Positions 34,715 to 44,745 of a stretch of DNA of 64,000 nt are shown here, piece after piece. The translations under genes were made by a program, and so were the position numbers. Positions within the stretch are counted from its first letter, which is position 1, and each line of letters starts with the position of its first letter. Origin of the DNA: Deroplatys truncata (taxonomy: Eukaryota > Arthropoda > Insecta > Mantodea > Mantidae); the NCBI GenBank assembly GCA_030765065.1, contig CM060990.1, positions 661,676,618 to 661,740,617 of the forward strand, in the 5' to 3' direction. Below the pieces are notes generated by a model. It did not search any database and was not told where the DNA came from. It saw nothing but the letters and a program-made list of their open reading frames with translations.

Positions 34715-37700
34715 ATGGCTATCCTGACCTGGAATGTACGTGGTGTACGATCGCATAGGGCGGAACTGCAACTTTTATTGCGTTCCCATTCGCCTATGGT
34801 CGTGTGTTTGCAGGAGACTAAGCTTCGCCCTCACGATCCTTTTGATCTCCGAGGATATACTCTGGTTCACTACGACCTTGAACCGGAGGAGGGTACTCCT
34901 GCTCATGGAGGTGTCATGTTGTTAGTGTGTAACGACGTTCATTTTAAACCCGTCACACTTACATCCGACTTGCAAGCTGTTGCCGTTCGCCTTCACTTAC
35001 CCGGCTTTTTGTTTTCTGTTTGCTCTGTGTATTCCCCTCCATCGTCTCCTCTCGCTCCCGCGGACATTCGAGCTCTCCTGTCCGCTCTCCCAACACCATT
35101 TCTTCTGTTGGGAGATTTTAATGCCCATCACCCACTGTGGGGTTCGCCAAGGGCTTGTGCGAGAGGAACTCTTCTTTCCGACATTTTTTATCAGTTCAAT
35201 CTTTCCATCCTCAATACAGGTGCACCTACTTTTATTTCAGATTCTTCTGGTACATTCTCTCTCCTGGACCTTGCCATTTGCTCACTCCAGCTTGCACGTC
35301 GTCTTCGGTGGAACGTCGTCGCTGACACCTACTCCAGCGACCATTACCCCTGCATCGTTTCTCTTCTGTCGCACCACGTACAGCATTCCAGAGTACCTAC
35401 CTGGATATTCGCAAAAGCCGACTGGAGCTTGTATTCCAGCTTCGTGCATTTTGACGACCAGCCCTTCTCCGACATTAACCAACTAGTGCAGCACCTTAAG
35501 TCTATTATTTTCTCTGCCGCCGAACGCGCAATACCCCGTTCATCCTCCCAACCTCGGTGGCCACCTGTTCCGTGGTGGAACGAGGATTGTCGGGACGCCG
35601 TTCGTGCCCGTAGGACTGCACTTAGGGTGTTTCGGCGGCACCCTACACTTGATAATTTGGTGACTTTTAAACAATCGCGCGCCAGGGCTCGTCGCATTAT
35701 TCAGGATAGCAAGAAGGCATCTTGGGCTCGTTTTGTCGAGTCTTTTAATCGTTTTACGCCTTCATCCGTTGTTTGGGATAAACTTCGTCGCTTCTCAGGT
35801 AAAGTGTCACATTGTACTGTTTCTGGCCTTCAGGTTTCTAATCCCACCATAGTGGATCCGGCTGCCATCGCTAACACTCTGGGTGCTGCCTTTGAGGCGG
35901 TTTCCAGTTCAGACCATTATTCCGCCGGCTTTCGCTCTATTAAAGACCGGCTGGATTCCGCATCATATACTTTTCGGTCTGCTAATGATGAATGCTATAA
36001 CGAACTATTCACAATGAGGGAGCTGGAGCACGCTCTTCATTGCTCTCGGCACTCCGCTCCTGGGCCGGACGGCATTCATGTCCTGATGTTAAAGAACCTT
36101 TCAGCCGACAGTAAACTATTTCTTTTACAGGTCTATAACAGTATTTGGCAAGACGGCATTTTTCCTTCCGTTTGGCGCGAAGCCACTATTGTCCCTATAC
36201 TTAAGCCTGGGAAGGATCGCCAACTACCTTCCAGCTACCGCCCTATCTCCCTCACCAGTTGCATTTGCAAGGTGATGGAGCGCATGATAAACGGGCGGTT
36301 GACATGGTGGCTTGAGTCTCAGAAACTTCTAGCGAACGCTCAGTGCGGGTTTCGTCGCTATCGCTCTACCGTCGACCATCTGGTGTCCTTGTCGACGCAT
36401 ATTATGAATGGATTTCTGAGAAAGTGTCAAACCGTGGCTGTATTTTTTGACCTGGAGAAAACTTATGACACTTGTTGGAGGGGCGGCATTTTACGTACAC
36501 TTCACGATTGGAATATCCGCGGTCGTCTTCCCATATTTCTTCGGGAGTTTATGACGGACCGCGTCTTTCGTGTACGTGTGGGCTCGGTTTTATCTCGTCG
36601 TTTTATTCAAGAGAACGGAGTACCGCAGGGCTCTGTACTCAGTGTCACACTTTTTGCGATTGCTATCAACCCCATTGTTGATTGTATTCCACCTGGCATT
36701 TCATCGTCCCTTTTTGTTGACGATTTCGCTATTTATTGCAGTTCACGGCCGACCTGTCTACTCGAACGCCGTCTCCAGAGCTGTATCGACCGTCTCTACG
36801 CCTGGAGTAACGCCAACGGCTTTAATTTCTCCGCCGAGAAATCCGTCTGCATCAACTTCTGGCGCCGGAAGTATTTCCCTCCGCCCTCTCTCCATCTTGG
36901 GCCAGGGATACTTCCGTTTGCAGACGAGGCGAAATTTTTGGGGTTGATTTTTGATAGGAAGTTGTGTTGGACCTCGCACGTTTCCTTTTTAAAAGCAAAG
37001 TGTGACCGTTCTCTTAATATTTTACGTGTTTTAAGTGGCACATCCTGGGGAGCTGATCGGACCGTCCTTCGCCTTTATCGCTCTTTGGTCCGATCCAAGC
37101 TTGATTACGGGTGTATTGTTTATTCGTCGGCACGTCCATCTGTGTTACGTCGATTGAATGCCATTCACCATCGTGGCATAAGAGTCGCTACAGGGGCCTT
37201 TCCAACTAGCCCTGTACCAAGTCTGTACGCAGAAGCTGCAGAGCCTCCGCTGTCCTTCCGGCGTAAGATGATTTTGTGCAGCTATGCTTGTCGGCTCTCA
37301 AGCTTGCCTAACCACCCGTCCTTCGATGTATTTTACGAGGATTCGCTTGATCGCCAATATTTCGTTAGCTCCTCTGCATTGCTCCCTCCAGGGGTTCGAT
37401 TTCGACTGCTACTTCGGCATTTGGACGTTACGCCAGCGCCGGCCCTTACCCGAGGGGAAACGCGTTTTCCTCCATGGTCGCGCGCTGAGGCCCACATCCA
37501 CCTTGGGCTAACGTCGATGCCAAAAAATTCGACCCCTGCTTCTGTTCTTAGATCCGCCTTTTTAGAACTACAGGCGCAGTTCGGGGACTGTCATTTTATA
37601 TATACTGATGGGTCTAAGACTGATGTTGGAGTAGGATGTGCCTTTGTTTTTGGTGTACAGAGTTTTGCTTTTCGTTTACCTCGACAATGTTCAATTTTTA

Positions 37701-38401
37701 CCGCCGAACTTTTTAGCATTTATCAGTCTGTTTTATACATTCAGCGGCACGACTTACGGCACTGTTTTATTTGTACGGACTCTCTGTGTGCCCTTCAGAC
37801 TATTCATGCGCTGTACCATTACCACCCACTCGTACAGCGCATACATGACCTGCTCCACTCGCTTGGTGTCTCTGGCATCAGCGTGTCCTTCATGTGGATT
37901 CCAGGTCATGTGGGCATCTCAGGTAATGAGTCTGCCGACGCCGCTGCGAAATCGGCGATTTTATTACCCACATTTTTTACTTCTGTTGTTCCCTCGTCAG
38001 ATTCGTGTGTTATTTTACGTCGCCGCATCCTCTCGCGCTGGCGCGATGAGGGGACGGCCCTCCGGGGGAACAAGTTGCGGGAGGTTAAGCCTTTCCCGTT
38101 GATCTGGGGTACCTCTTCTCGTTCTTGTCGTCGGGAAGAGGTAATTTTAGCTCGTTTACGGATTGGACATTGTGTTTTTAGTCATAGGTATTTGCTCAGT
38201 GGTGACCCCGCACCACTCTGTGGGCAGTGTGACGTGCCCTTAACGGTGCGTCACATTTTAACAGAGTGTCAGGTTTTAGCTGCATTGCGTGCTCGTGTGG
38301 GTCTGCCTGTTGGCCTAGCCAACGTTTTGGCAGACGACACGCGTGCTGTAGAATGTGTTTTACGTTTTATTCATGACAGTGATTTTAATCTGCGCATTTA
38401 A
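34715..38401 (+). CDS. I-like LINE ORF2: endonuclease, reverse transcriptase, RNase H
   Basis: 1,228 residues, uninterrupted. The endonuclease (1-225) shows TWN at 5-7, QETK with Glu34, GDFNAHHPLWG at 133-143 and SDHYP with Asp209/His210. The reverse transcriptase (about 440-780) shows PGPDGIH, ILKPGKDRQLPSSYRPISLT, AQCGFRRYRSTVDHL, FFDLEKTYDTCW, GVPQGSVLS and FVDD with Asp669-Asp670, then KFLGLIFDRKL. RNase H carries Asp965 (YTDGSK), Glu998 (TAEL), Asp1022 (CTDSL), His1065 (PGHVG) and Asp1075 (ESADAAA), so all five usual residues are present. A CCHC-like finger (CGQCDVPLTVRHILTEC, from 1169) closes the protein. It would carry out target-primed reverse transcription in the nucleus. All catalytic motifs look intact, but activity is inference. 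Confidence 0.92.
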   Translation: MAILTWNVRGVRSHRAELQLLLRSHSPMVVCLQETKLRPHDPFDLRGYTLVHYDLEPEEGTPAHGGVMLLVCNDVHFKPVTLTSDLQAVAVRLHLPGFLFSVCSVYSPPSSPLAPADIRALLSALPTPFLLLGDFNAHHPLWGSPRACARGTLLSDIFYQFNLSILNTGAPTFISDSSGTFSLLDLAICSLQLARRLRWNVVADTYSSDHYPCIVSLLSHHVQHSRVPTWIFAKADWSLYSSFVHFDDQPFSDINQLVQHLKSIIFSAAERAIPRSSSQPRWPPVPWWNEDCRDAVRARRTALRVFRRHPTLDNLVTFKQSRARARRIIQDSKKASWARFVESFNRFTPSSVVWDKLRRFSGKVSHCTVSGLQVSNPTIVDPAAIANTLGAAFEAVSSSDHYSAGFRSIKDRLDSASYTFRSANDECYNELFTMRELEHALHCSRHSAPGPDGIHVLMLKNLSADSKLFLLQVYNSIWQDGIFPSVWREATIVPILKPGKDRQLPSSYRPISLTSCICKVMERMINGRLTWWLESQKLLANAQCGFRRYRSTVDHLVSLSTHIMNGFLRKCQTVAVFFDLEKTYDTCWRGGILRTLHDWNIRGRLPIFLREFMTDRVFRVRVGSVLSRRFIQENGVPQGSVLSVTLFAIAINPIVDCIPPGISSSLFVDDFAIYCSSRPTCLLERRLQSCIDRLYAWSNANGFNFSAEKSVCINFWRRKYFPPPSLHLGPGILPFADEAKFLGLIFDRKLCWTSHVSFLKAKCDRSLNILRVLSGTSWGADRTVLRLYRSLVRSKLDYGCIVYSSARPSVLRRLNAIHHRGIRVATGAFPTSPVPSLYAEAAEPPLSFRRKMILCSYACRLSSLPNHPSFDVFYEDSLDRQYFVSSSALLPPGVRFRLLLRHLDVTPAPALTRGETRFPPWSRAEAHIHLGLTSMPKNSTPASVLRSAFLELQAQFGDCHFIYTDGSKTDVGVGCAFVFGVQSFAFRLPRQCSIFTAELFSIYQSVLYIQRHDLRHCFICTDSLCALQTIHALYHYHPLVQRIHDLLHSLGVSGISVSFMWIPGHVGISGNESADAAAKSAILLPTFFTSVVPSSDSCVILRRRILSRWRDEGTALRGNKLREVKPFPLIWGTSSRSCRREEVILARLRIGHCVFSHRYLLSGDPAPLCGQCDVPLTVRHILTECQVLAALRARVGLPVGLANVLADDTRAVECVLRFIHDSDFNLRI

Positions 38402-38744
38402 TGCGTTGGGCGTCTGTTAGCTTAGTACTTTTATTCTGTCTGTTTTTATGGGAACTCTTATCCCCAGTGGACATATGGCGCTCATGTCCCTCGCATTCTA
38501 CAGTTGCTGACACGTTTTAATCTTTTATTGCGTATGCTTTTAGTGCGTTGGTTTTTCAGAACTTTGTATTGTTCTTATTGTTCTTGTTATTATTGTTATT
38601 CTTGTTATTGTTATTATTGTTGTTATTATTGTTATTGTTATTAATGTTAGTTTTAGCTTTTTGAACATCGCGGGTTTGTGTCCCTTTTTTAAATCTGCGG
38701 TTCTTTTACCTGTTTTATATTTTGACCCTATCTTTTATACATTG

Positions 38745-38781
38745 TAAGGGCGCTGATGACCATAGCAGTTTAGCGCCCTTA
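38745..38781 (+). other. 3'-terminal hairpin of the I-like LINE
   Basis: TAAGGGCGCT (38745-38754) pairs perfectly with AGCGCCCTTA (38772-38781) across a 17-nt loop, just before the ATC-repeat tail. A stem in this position is a plausible recognition site for the element's reverse transcriptase; that role is inference. Confidence 0.7.
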
Positions 38782-38817
38782 AACCGCATATCATCATCAT
38801 CACACCCATCTTGCTTT

Positions 38818-38940
38818 GCTGTCATGCCGGCCTGCTTAACTTGACGACCACACAAGCGGTCGCCCAAGTTAAGCAGCATTGGGCTTGGTCACCACATGGT
38901 CGCTAGTCCGCCCATGAGGGAACACCGAGACCCAGCCAAT
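38818..38940 (+). repeat. 5S rRNA-like module 2 with inverted box
   Basis: CAAGTTAAGCAGCATTGGGC recurs here, and GAGGGAACACCG further on fits the 3' part of 5S rRNA. Just upstream, CTGCTTAACTTG (38832-38843) is the exact inverse of CAAGTTAAGCAG (38865-38876), and a GACC/GGTC pair lies inside, so a stable stem can form. Without the LINE insertion, modules 1 and 2 would lie about 170 bp apart. Confidence 0.6.
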
Positions 38941-39397
38941 GGTAGTGCACAAAGCTAAACCCCGCCCAAGACAGATTGACAAACATCAAAAGCTTGTGAA
39001 TATTCTTTTAACCTCCTTTATCGCACAGGTAAAGCCGCGCACGCGGCTAGGTACTGTGGCGATTATATTCCGCCCAGGTAAACCTGGGCGACCTGTTCTC
39101 GATTGCTGGATTGTGCGCATGTATGGGAATTTCTTTCAGAGGTTAGCTACGGTTGTTACAAATGAAGCACATGTTGGCTGCTATGCGAGAAGCAATAAAA
39201 CTAAGTCATCGGTCGTTTGCCTGCTTGCGCGGGCGCATTGTAGAACCTTTGGACTTAGAAAATGTCTCGCGTCTCATGTTCGAAAGTATCTCCCTCTCTT
39301 CTTTTTAACAGCCTCTGTCTGGTTTAACGCATATCGTACCGTAGGCGATGGACACTGATAAACGTAAGTGACATCGAATTGAAACGCTTCAAATGTA
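38941..39397. other. Unassigned, with two short perfect hairpins
   Basis: AGCCGCG-CA-CGCGGCT at 39033-39048 and CGCCCAGGT-AA-ACCTGGGCG at 39071-39090 are adjacent perfect stems. The first resembles hairpins near the 3' ends of insect Helitrons. The 139-aa ORF across the region has no support. Confidence 0.4.
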
Positions 39398-40848
39398 CAA
39401 AGAGCGCCAAAGAAAATCTCACTGCAACTCGCGTCTACGTCACATTTATCGTTGTAGGTGGCCTTGCGAAGCCATGGACATTGCATTAGTTGCTTTAGGC
39501 CACGGTGCAAGGATGCGCCAGTCTTTCTGCTAAATAGTTGCACCAATAACCACAACAGAGGTTACAAAATGGCACAGAAACGAAATATATGTATACGCTC
39601 TTGATCGTATTGGCTGAAAGAGAAAGAGGTAGAGTGAGTGCATTCAGTTTGTCATACAGACCTCTTATTGTGATAGGTAGCCCATACCTTATCGGCTAGT
39701 ACAGGACACGCCTTTGAAAGGGTTAAAAGCTAAGGGGAAAACTTGATGAGCGCCCAGGTTAGCGAAATGTATAATGTACAGAATGAGAAAATTTTCAAAT
39801 TAAAGCTTGAATGGTATTCATTAAATACATAGCAATACTTTATAACAAAAAATAAACAGAACTATTTCCAAAGTATCATTGCTTGTTGCTGCATAGAAGC
39901 AAACATAACTAAATAATAAACAAATAAAGCAGTATGTCTTCCCTCTAATTCAAACTACAATTGGTTAATATACCTTTACTAACATACTGCTGATCATAGG
40001 AATACAACGTCATCCTCCGTGGTGTAGTGGTTAACATGCTAGCCTCTAGCTCCCGAGGTGGAGGGCGATTGATTTTTTTCCGGCGTAAAAATCCCTAGCA
40101 TGGCTTCCTTCGGAAGGGAAGTAAAGCCGGTGGTCCCGTGTCGTAGATTTACGGCACGTAAAAGAACCTCAAGCCTGTAGAGAGGCCTCTGAGTAAAATT
40201 ACCCGTCTTTCACGCCCAATATAGAATGGGACGCTAAGGACTACAGCAGTTAAAGAGCATCCATAAATAAAACTGAATAGAAATTTCAATAGAAATACAA
40301 CAGCATTATAGACAAACATATAATCTAATTTATTGCCATAATATGTATGTCATATTCGGTAAACCATATACATATACACATTTATCTCTAGTTTCTAAAC
40401 ATGATCAATCAATTATAACAAAAGAGCCATTTGCACTTAGTAAACGAATATCTTCATCTGAGGATGTTTTGCGGGGAGTGCCAACTTTCTACGAGTAATT
40501 AGACTTTCTTCCCCACTTTCCTGGAATATTTTTATCCAGTAATTTACTATAAAAACACTTTTATGCACTGCCGTTGCAATTGCTGTAACAGTGCGTCCAG
40601 CCTCCCACATACCCACGATATGTCCACGAATAATTTCGCTAGTATACGGCATGACTGTTTCTGAAACAATAAACATGTTTTGGTTTCAATAACACCAGAA
40701 AAAGCAAAGGCATCAACCTCCCCTCTTTCCCCCCTTATTGCTGTGTTATCAAGCCACCCCACTTTGCGATAGATAAGGTGAAGTACACGCCTCAAAAGAC
40801 CCCAAAAACGATACAAAATCCGCCGAAGATTTTCTTCGGTGCTGTTTG
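39398..40848 (-). mobile_element. TA-type DNA transposon copy L, SINE-interrupted
   Basis: Ends CAAAGAGCGCCAAAGAAAAT and, mirrored, CAAACAGCACCGAAGAAAAT, each next to TA. The minus strand encodes the helix-turn-helix N-terminus of a Tc1-like transposase (40437-40650: SEIIRGHIVGMWEAGRTVTA, then VHKSVFIVNYWIKIFQESGE). The catalytic part is missing. A SINE (40009-40293) interrupts it. It is opposed to a second copy at 43412-44346. Confidence 0.75.
40009..40293 (+). mobile_element. SINE family A, copy 3
   Basis: A full-length plus-strand copy, A box TGGTGTAGTGG, with a deletion over the B box. It is flanked by the 8-bp duplication AATACAAC (40001-40008 and 40294-40301), so it inserted into the transposon after that arrived. 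Confidence 0.88.
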
Positions 40849-41094
40849 TACCTGGAGTGACGAACGAGCGTTTTGATTGGGATATTTGACGATAACATGT
40901 GCGAATTTCAAGCTTAAATGTTTGAACACAGACACGTTACCCACAGAACTATTACTTCTCATTTGATATTTGAGGAAAACAGCTATGAACAGCATTGGTT
41001 CCTATCAGTTATATATGTATTCACTTGGCGTACATGGAGAACGGAATTCAGTATTCACTCTCATAAGCACCTGAAGGTAAAAGTAACGCATGTA

Positions 41095-42325
41095 CACTAT
41101 GTGATCAAAAGTAACCGGACACCCCACAAACATACGTTTTTCATCTTAAGTGCATTGTGCTGCCACCTACTGCCTGGGACTCATTATCCGCGACCTCAGT
41201 AGTCATTAGACATCGTGAAACAGCAGAATGGGACGCTCCGTGGAACTCACGGACTTCGAACGTGGTCAGGTGATTGGGTGTCACTTGTGTTAGAAGTCTG
41301 TACGCGAGATTTCCACACTCCTAAACATCCCTAGGTCCACTGTTTCTGATGTGAGAGTGAAGGGACATGTACAGCACAAAAGCGTACAGGCCGACCTCGT
41401 CTGTTGACTGACAGAGACCGCCGACATTTGAAGAGGGTCGTAAAGAGTAATAGGCAGACATCTATCCAGACCATCACACGGGAATTCCAAACTGTATCAG
41501 AATCTACTCCAAGTACTATGACAGTTAGGCGTCATGTGAGAAACCTTGGATTCCATGGTCGAGCGGCTGCCCATAAGCCACACATCACGCAGGAAAATGC
41601 CAAACGACGCCTCTCTTGGTGTAAGGAGCGTCAAAATTACACGATTGAATAGTGGCAAAACGTTGTGTTGAGTGACGAATCATGGTACACAATGTGGCGA
41701 TCCGATGGCAGGGTGTGGGTATGGCGAATGCCCGGTGAACGTCATCTGCCAGCGTGTGTAGTGCCAACAGTGAAATTCGGAGGTGGTGGTGCTTTGATGT
41801 GATCGTGTTTTTCCTGAAGGGGGCTTGCACTCCTTGTTTTGCGTGGCACGATCACAGCGCACACCTACATTGATATTTTAAGCACCTTCTTGCTTCCCAC
41901 TGTTGAAGAGCAATTCGGGGATGGCGATTGCATCTTTCAACACGACCGAGCACCTGTTCATACTGCACGGGCTGTGGCGGAGTGGTTACACGACAATAAC
42001 ATCCCTGTAATGGACTGGCCTGCACAGAGTCCTGACTTGAATCCTATAGAACACCTTTGGGATGTTTTGGAACGCCGACTTCGTGCCAGGCCTCACCGAC
42101 CTACATCGACACCTCTCCTCAGTGCCGCACTCCATGAAGAATGAGCTACCATTCCCCAAGAAACCTTCCAGCACCTGATTGAAAGTATGCCTGCGAGAGT
42201 GAACGCTGTCATCAAGGCTAAGGGTGGGCCAATACCATATTGACTTCCAGCATTACCGATGGAGGGCACCACGAACTTGTACGTCATTTTCAGCCAGGTG
42301 TCCGGATACTTTTGATCACGTGGTT
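41095..42325 (+). mobile_element. Tc1 element, full-length, broken transposase
   Basis: 1,231 bp between TA dinucleotides. The left end is CACTATGTGATCAAAAGTA and the right end, mirrored, AACCACGTGATCAAAAGTA, both followed by CCGGACACC. The transposase reading region runs 41228-42243: MGRSVELTDFERGQVIG (helix-turn-helix), VVLSDESW (first Asp), CIFQHDRAPVHTA with the second Asp at 41944, and SPDLNPIEHLWD with Glu at 42049. This gives the DD34E spacing of Tc1. It ends KGGPIPY. Stops at about 41298, 41650, 41800, 41815 and 42142 and at least one frame change disable it. The terminal repeats look good enough to be moved in trans. Confidence 0.9.
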
Positions 42326-42327
42326 TA

Positions 42328-43411
42328 TTTTATTATGTTTGTGAAATTCTAAGAACCTTATTATTGTGATCTCCTCCTGTATTATCTGTCGATCCATAAT
42401 AATAAGTTCTTAAATGGTATTACTTTAAGGTTGTCAGCGAGTTCCAAATGAGATCACTCCACGCATCATCTATATACAATTACTTGATCATAGTTTATCT
42501 TCTTGCATGTGGATTGAGGTTTGAGAACGTACTGAAATTAAATTACTCGACCCAATTCCCTTATCGACGCTTTTAATTTTCTGCTTAAATAGCTGTTTCC
42601 TTGTAGACGTTTTCTGTCAGATGAAGCCATAAATCTAATTAATCCTGCTCACCTCATGAATTGGATTACAATCCTTTATCACCTGACGAGCCGTTATCTT
42701 CGTTCTCCGTCTTCCTTTTCTCAGCAAATTTATCGTACCAGTGATTGGTTTCTGGACTTAATTGAAAACGACAAATATTTGACAAGTCGGAGAACGAGAG
42801 ACAACTCCTGATTCTAACTTCCAGCATAAGCTGAGTAACCCTGCTGTCTTACTTTACCTGATAAAAACTAATTTTATGACAACCTTCACAGTAAGTTTAC
42901 CATAGAACCTAGTTTTTTATACTATCATGTCTAAGTTATAAAATTAATAACTATTCTTAGATGTTCTGAAAAATGCATCTTATGAGCTTTTCCACTGTAG
43001 CTAGAATCAAAGCATATCCACATTTACAACGTTGCGTCTTCATGTTTTGTTACAGCAAATCCTTAACGAATTGAAGCACATTAATTTAAGCACGAGTTTG
43101 TGAACTATTATAGATATAAAGCAGCGTAGAATAGCCATTCCCGTAAAGATAGGATAATTGGGTGATTAATTTGCAAGTCCGTCACCAAGCAATATCTGCA
43201 CAAGAGAATCAGCCCACTTACTCTTCTATATGCGCAAAATGCTTCCGATTATCTTTTACGAGCACTGCTTGAAAGATTTATGACTGCACCACGAGGTAAC
43301 ATCGTAAAAAACACAAGATTAAAAAGGACGCATTTACGACAAAAACAAATGCATTATGTTGATATTACAGAGGACATTGATGTAAACAGCAGGACAGAGA
43401 TTCCTTTTGTA
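42328..43411. other. Unassigned AT-rich sequence
   Basis: Nothing recognised between the Tc1 element and copy R. Confidence 0.4.
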
Positions 43412-44346
43412 CACAGAGCGCCAAAGAAACCTTCGGCGGATTTTGTATCGTTTTATCGGGTCTTTTGAGGCGTGTCCTTCACCTTACCTTTCGCAGTGCG
43501 TGGTGGCTTGATAACACAGTAATAAGGGGGAAAAGAGGGGAGGTTGATGCCTTTGCTTTTTCTGATGTTATTGAAACTAAAACATGTTTGTCTCAGAACC
43601 AGTCATGCCGTATACTAGCGAAATTACGCGTGAACGCATAGTGGGTATGAGAGAGGCTGGTCGCTCTGTTACAGCACTTGCAACGGCAGTGCATAAGTGT
43701 TTTATAGTACATTAATGGATAAAAATATTCCAGGAAAGTGGGGAAGACGGTCTACATACTCGTCAGAAAGTGGGCACTCCCCGTAAAACATCCGCAGAAT
43801 ATGTCAGTTTGAGTAAATGGAAAATATGCTTATTTATTTATTATTTAGTTGTTTGCTTCTACGCAACAACAAACATTGATATCACTGTGAGAATACAGTT
43901 ATGTTTATTTTTTGTTATAAAGTATTGCTATGTATTTAATGAATACCATTCAAGCTTTAATTTGAAAACCTTCTCACACTGCACATTCTACATTTTGCTA
44001 ATCTGGGCAGTCATTGAGTTTTCCCCCTAGCTTTTAACCCTTTCAAAGGCGTGTCCTGCACTAGCCGATAAGGTATGGGCTACCAATCACGATAAGAGGT
44101 CTACACGACAAACTGAATGCACTCATTCTACCTCTTTCTGTTTTAGTCAATACCATCGAGAGCGTAAACGTATGCTTCGTTTTTACACCATTTTGTAACC
44201 TTTGTTGTTATTTGTGTAATTATTTAGGAGTGGCGCACCCTTGCACCGTGGCCTAAAGCAACCAATTAAATGGCTATGGCTTCGCAAAGCCACGTACAAC
44301 AATAAATAAGGCGAGATACAGTAAGATTTTCCTTTAGCGCTCTTTG
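43412..44346 (+). mobile_element. TA-type DNA transposon copy R
   Basis: Same family as 39398-40848, in opposite orientation. The ends are CACAGAGCGCCAAAGAAA and, mirrored, CAAAGAGCGCTAAAGGAAAA, both next to TA. A frame from about 43605 keeps RERIVGMREAGRSVTALAT and IFQESGED, then GTPRKTSAEYVSLSK. This is again only the helix-turn-helix part of a Tc1-like transposase, with a stop after CFIVH. 935 bp, non-autonomous. Confidence 0.75.
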
Positions 44347-44439
44347 TACTGCTTCCTTTGCCAGATATACTCCTACTCCTTGCTATATAGGACTCTTCTT
44401 AGTAGGTACTAAGAGGCACTATCGACTCCTAGTTGAACA

Positions 44440-44745
44440 CGAATGGGACAAGTCGATAACTTTCTTACTGTTTATCCTAGCTTTCGAAGACAGCTGCATA
44501 TTATGACAATTGAAGAACCAAACTGCAGTAAGTGTAGGAAGGAATTTGAAACCTTTCCACATACCTTGTATATTGTCGCATTTCTGTATGTTCAACTCTG
44601 GGTAGCTTTTCTTGGAACCGAACCATATCACGGAATCCAACATCAACGACGTGCATATTTTTTTTTCATGGACTACTGTTCTGAGCAAGCCAATATAATA
44701 GGACAGGCCTCGGTTACGGATCGACCTTTGTCCATTCCAGAATGA
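44440..44745 (+). pseudogene. Possible LINE C-terminal fragment
   Basis: A 100-aa frame contains FRRQLHIMTIEEPNCSKCRK and EFETFPHTLYIVAF, resembling the finger after RNase H in insect LINEs (Y-L/H..S-C-x-C-x-x-x-x-E-T-x-x-H-x-L). No catalytic domain is attached. Confidence 0.35.

Larger units (their letters stand above)
32766..38804 (+). mobile_element. Full-length I-like LINE, both ORFs open
   Basis: 6,039 bp between perfect 13-bp duplications. Parts: a 5' leader of about 640 bp starting CCCCCCCAGGGGCTCACC; ORF1 33403-34692; 22 bp; ORF2 34715-38401; and a 400-bp 3' region with TTATTG-rich sequence (38570-38650), a terminal hairpin and an (ATC)n tail. The RNase H domain in ORF2 and the simple-repeat tail without poly(A) fit the I group. 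The perfect duplication and open frames indicate a recent insertion. This is the best candidate for a still-competent element in the window. Confidence 0.88.

Noticed and set aside
34980-38102. Alternate-frame ORFs of 100-168 aa within the I-like LINE ORF2
   Set aside because: Overlapping frames of a proven 1,228-aa ORF, with no motifs of their own.
38939-39358. 139-aa ORF after the 5S-like module
   Set aside because: Crosses two hairpins and has no recognisable domain.
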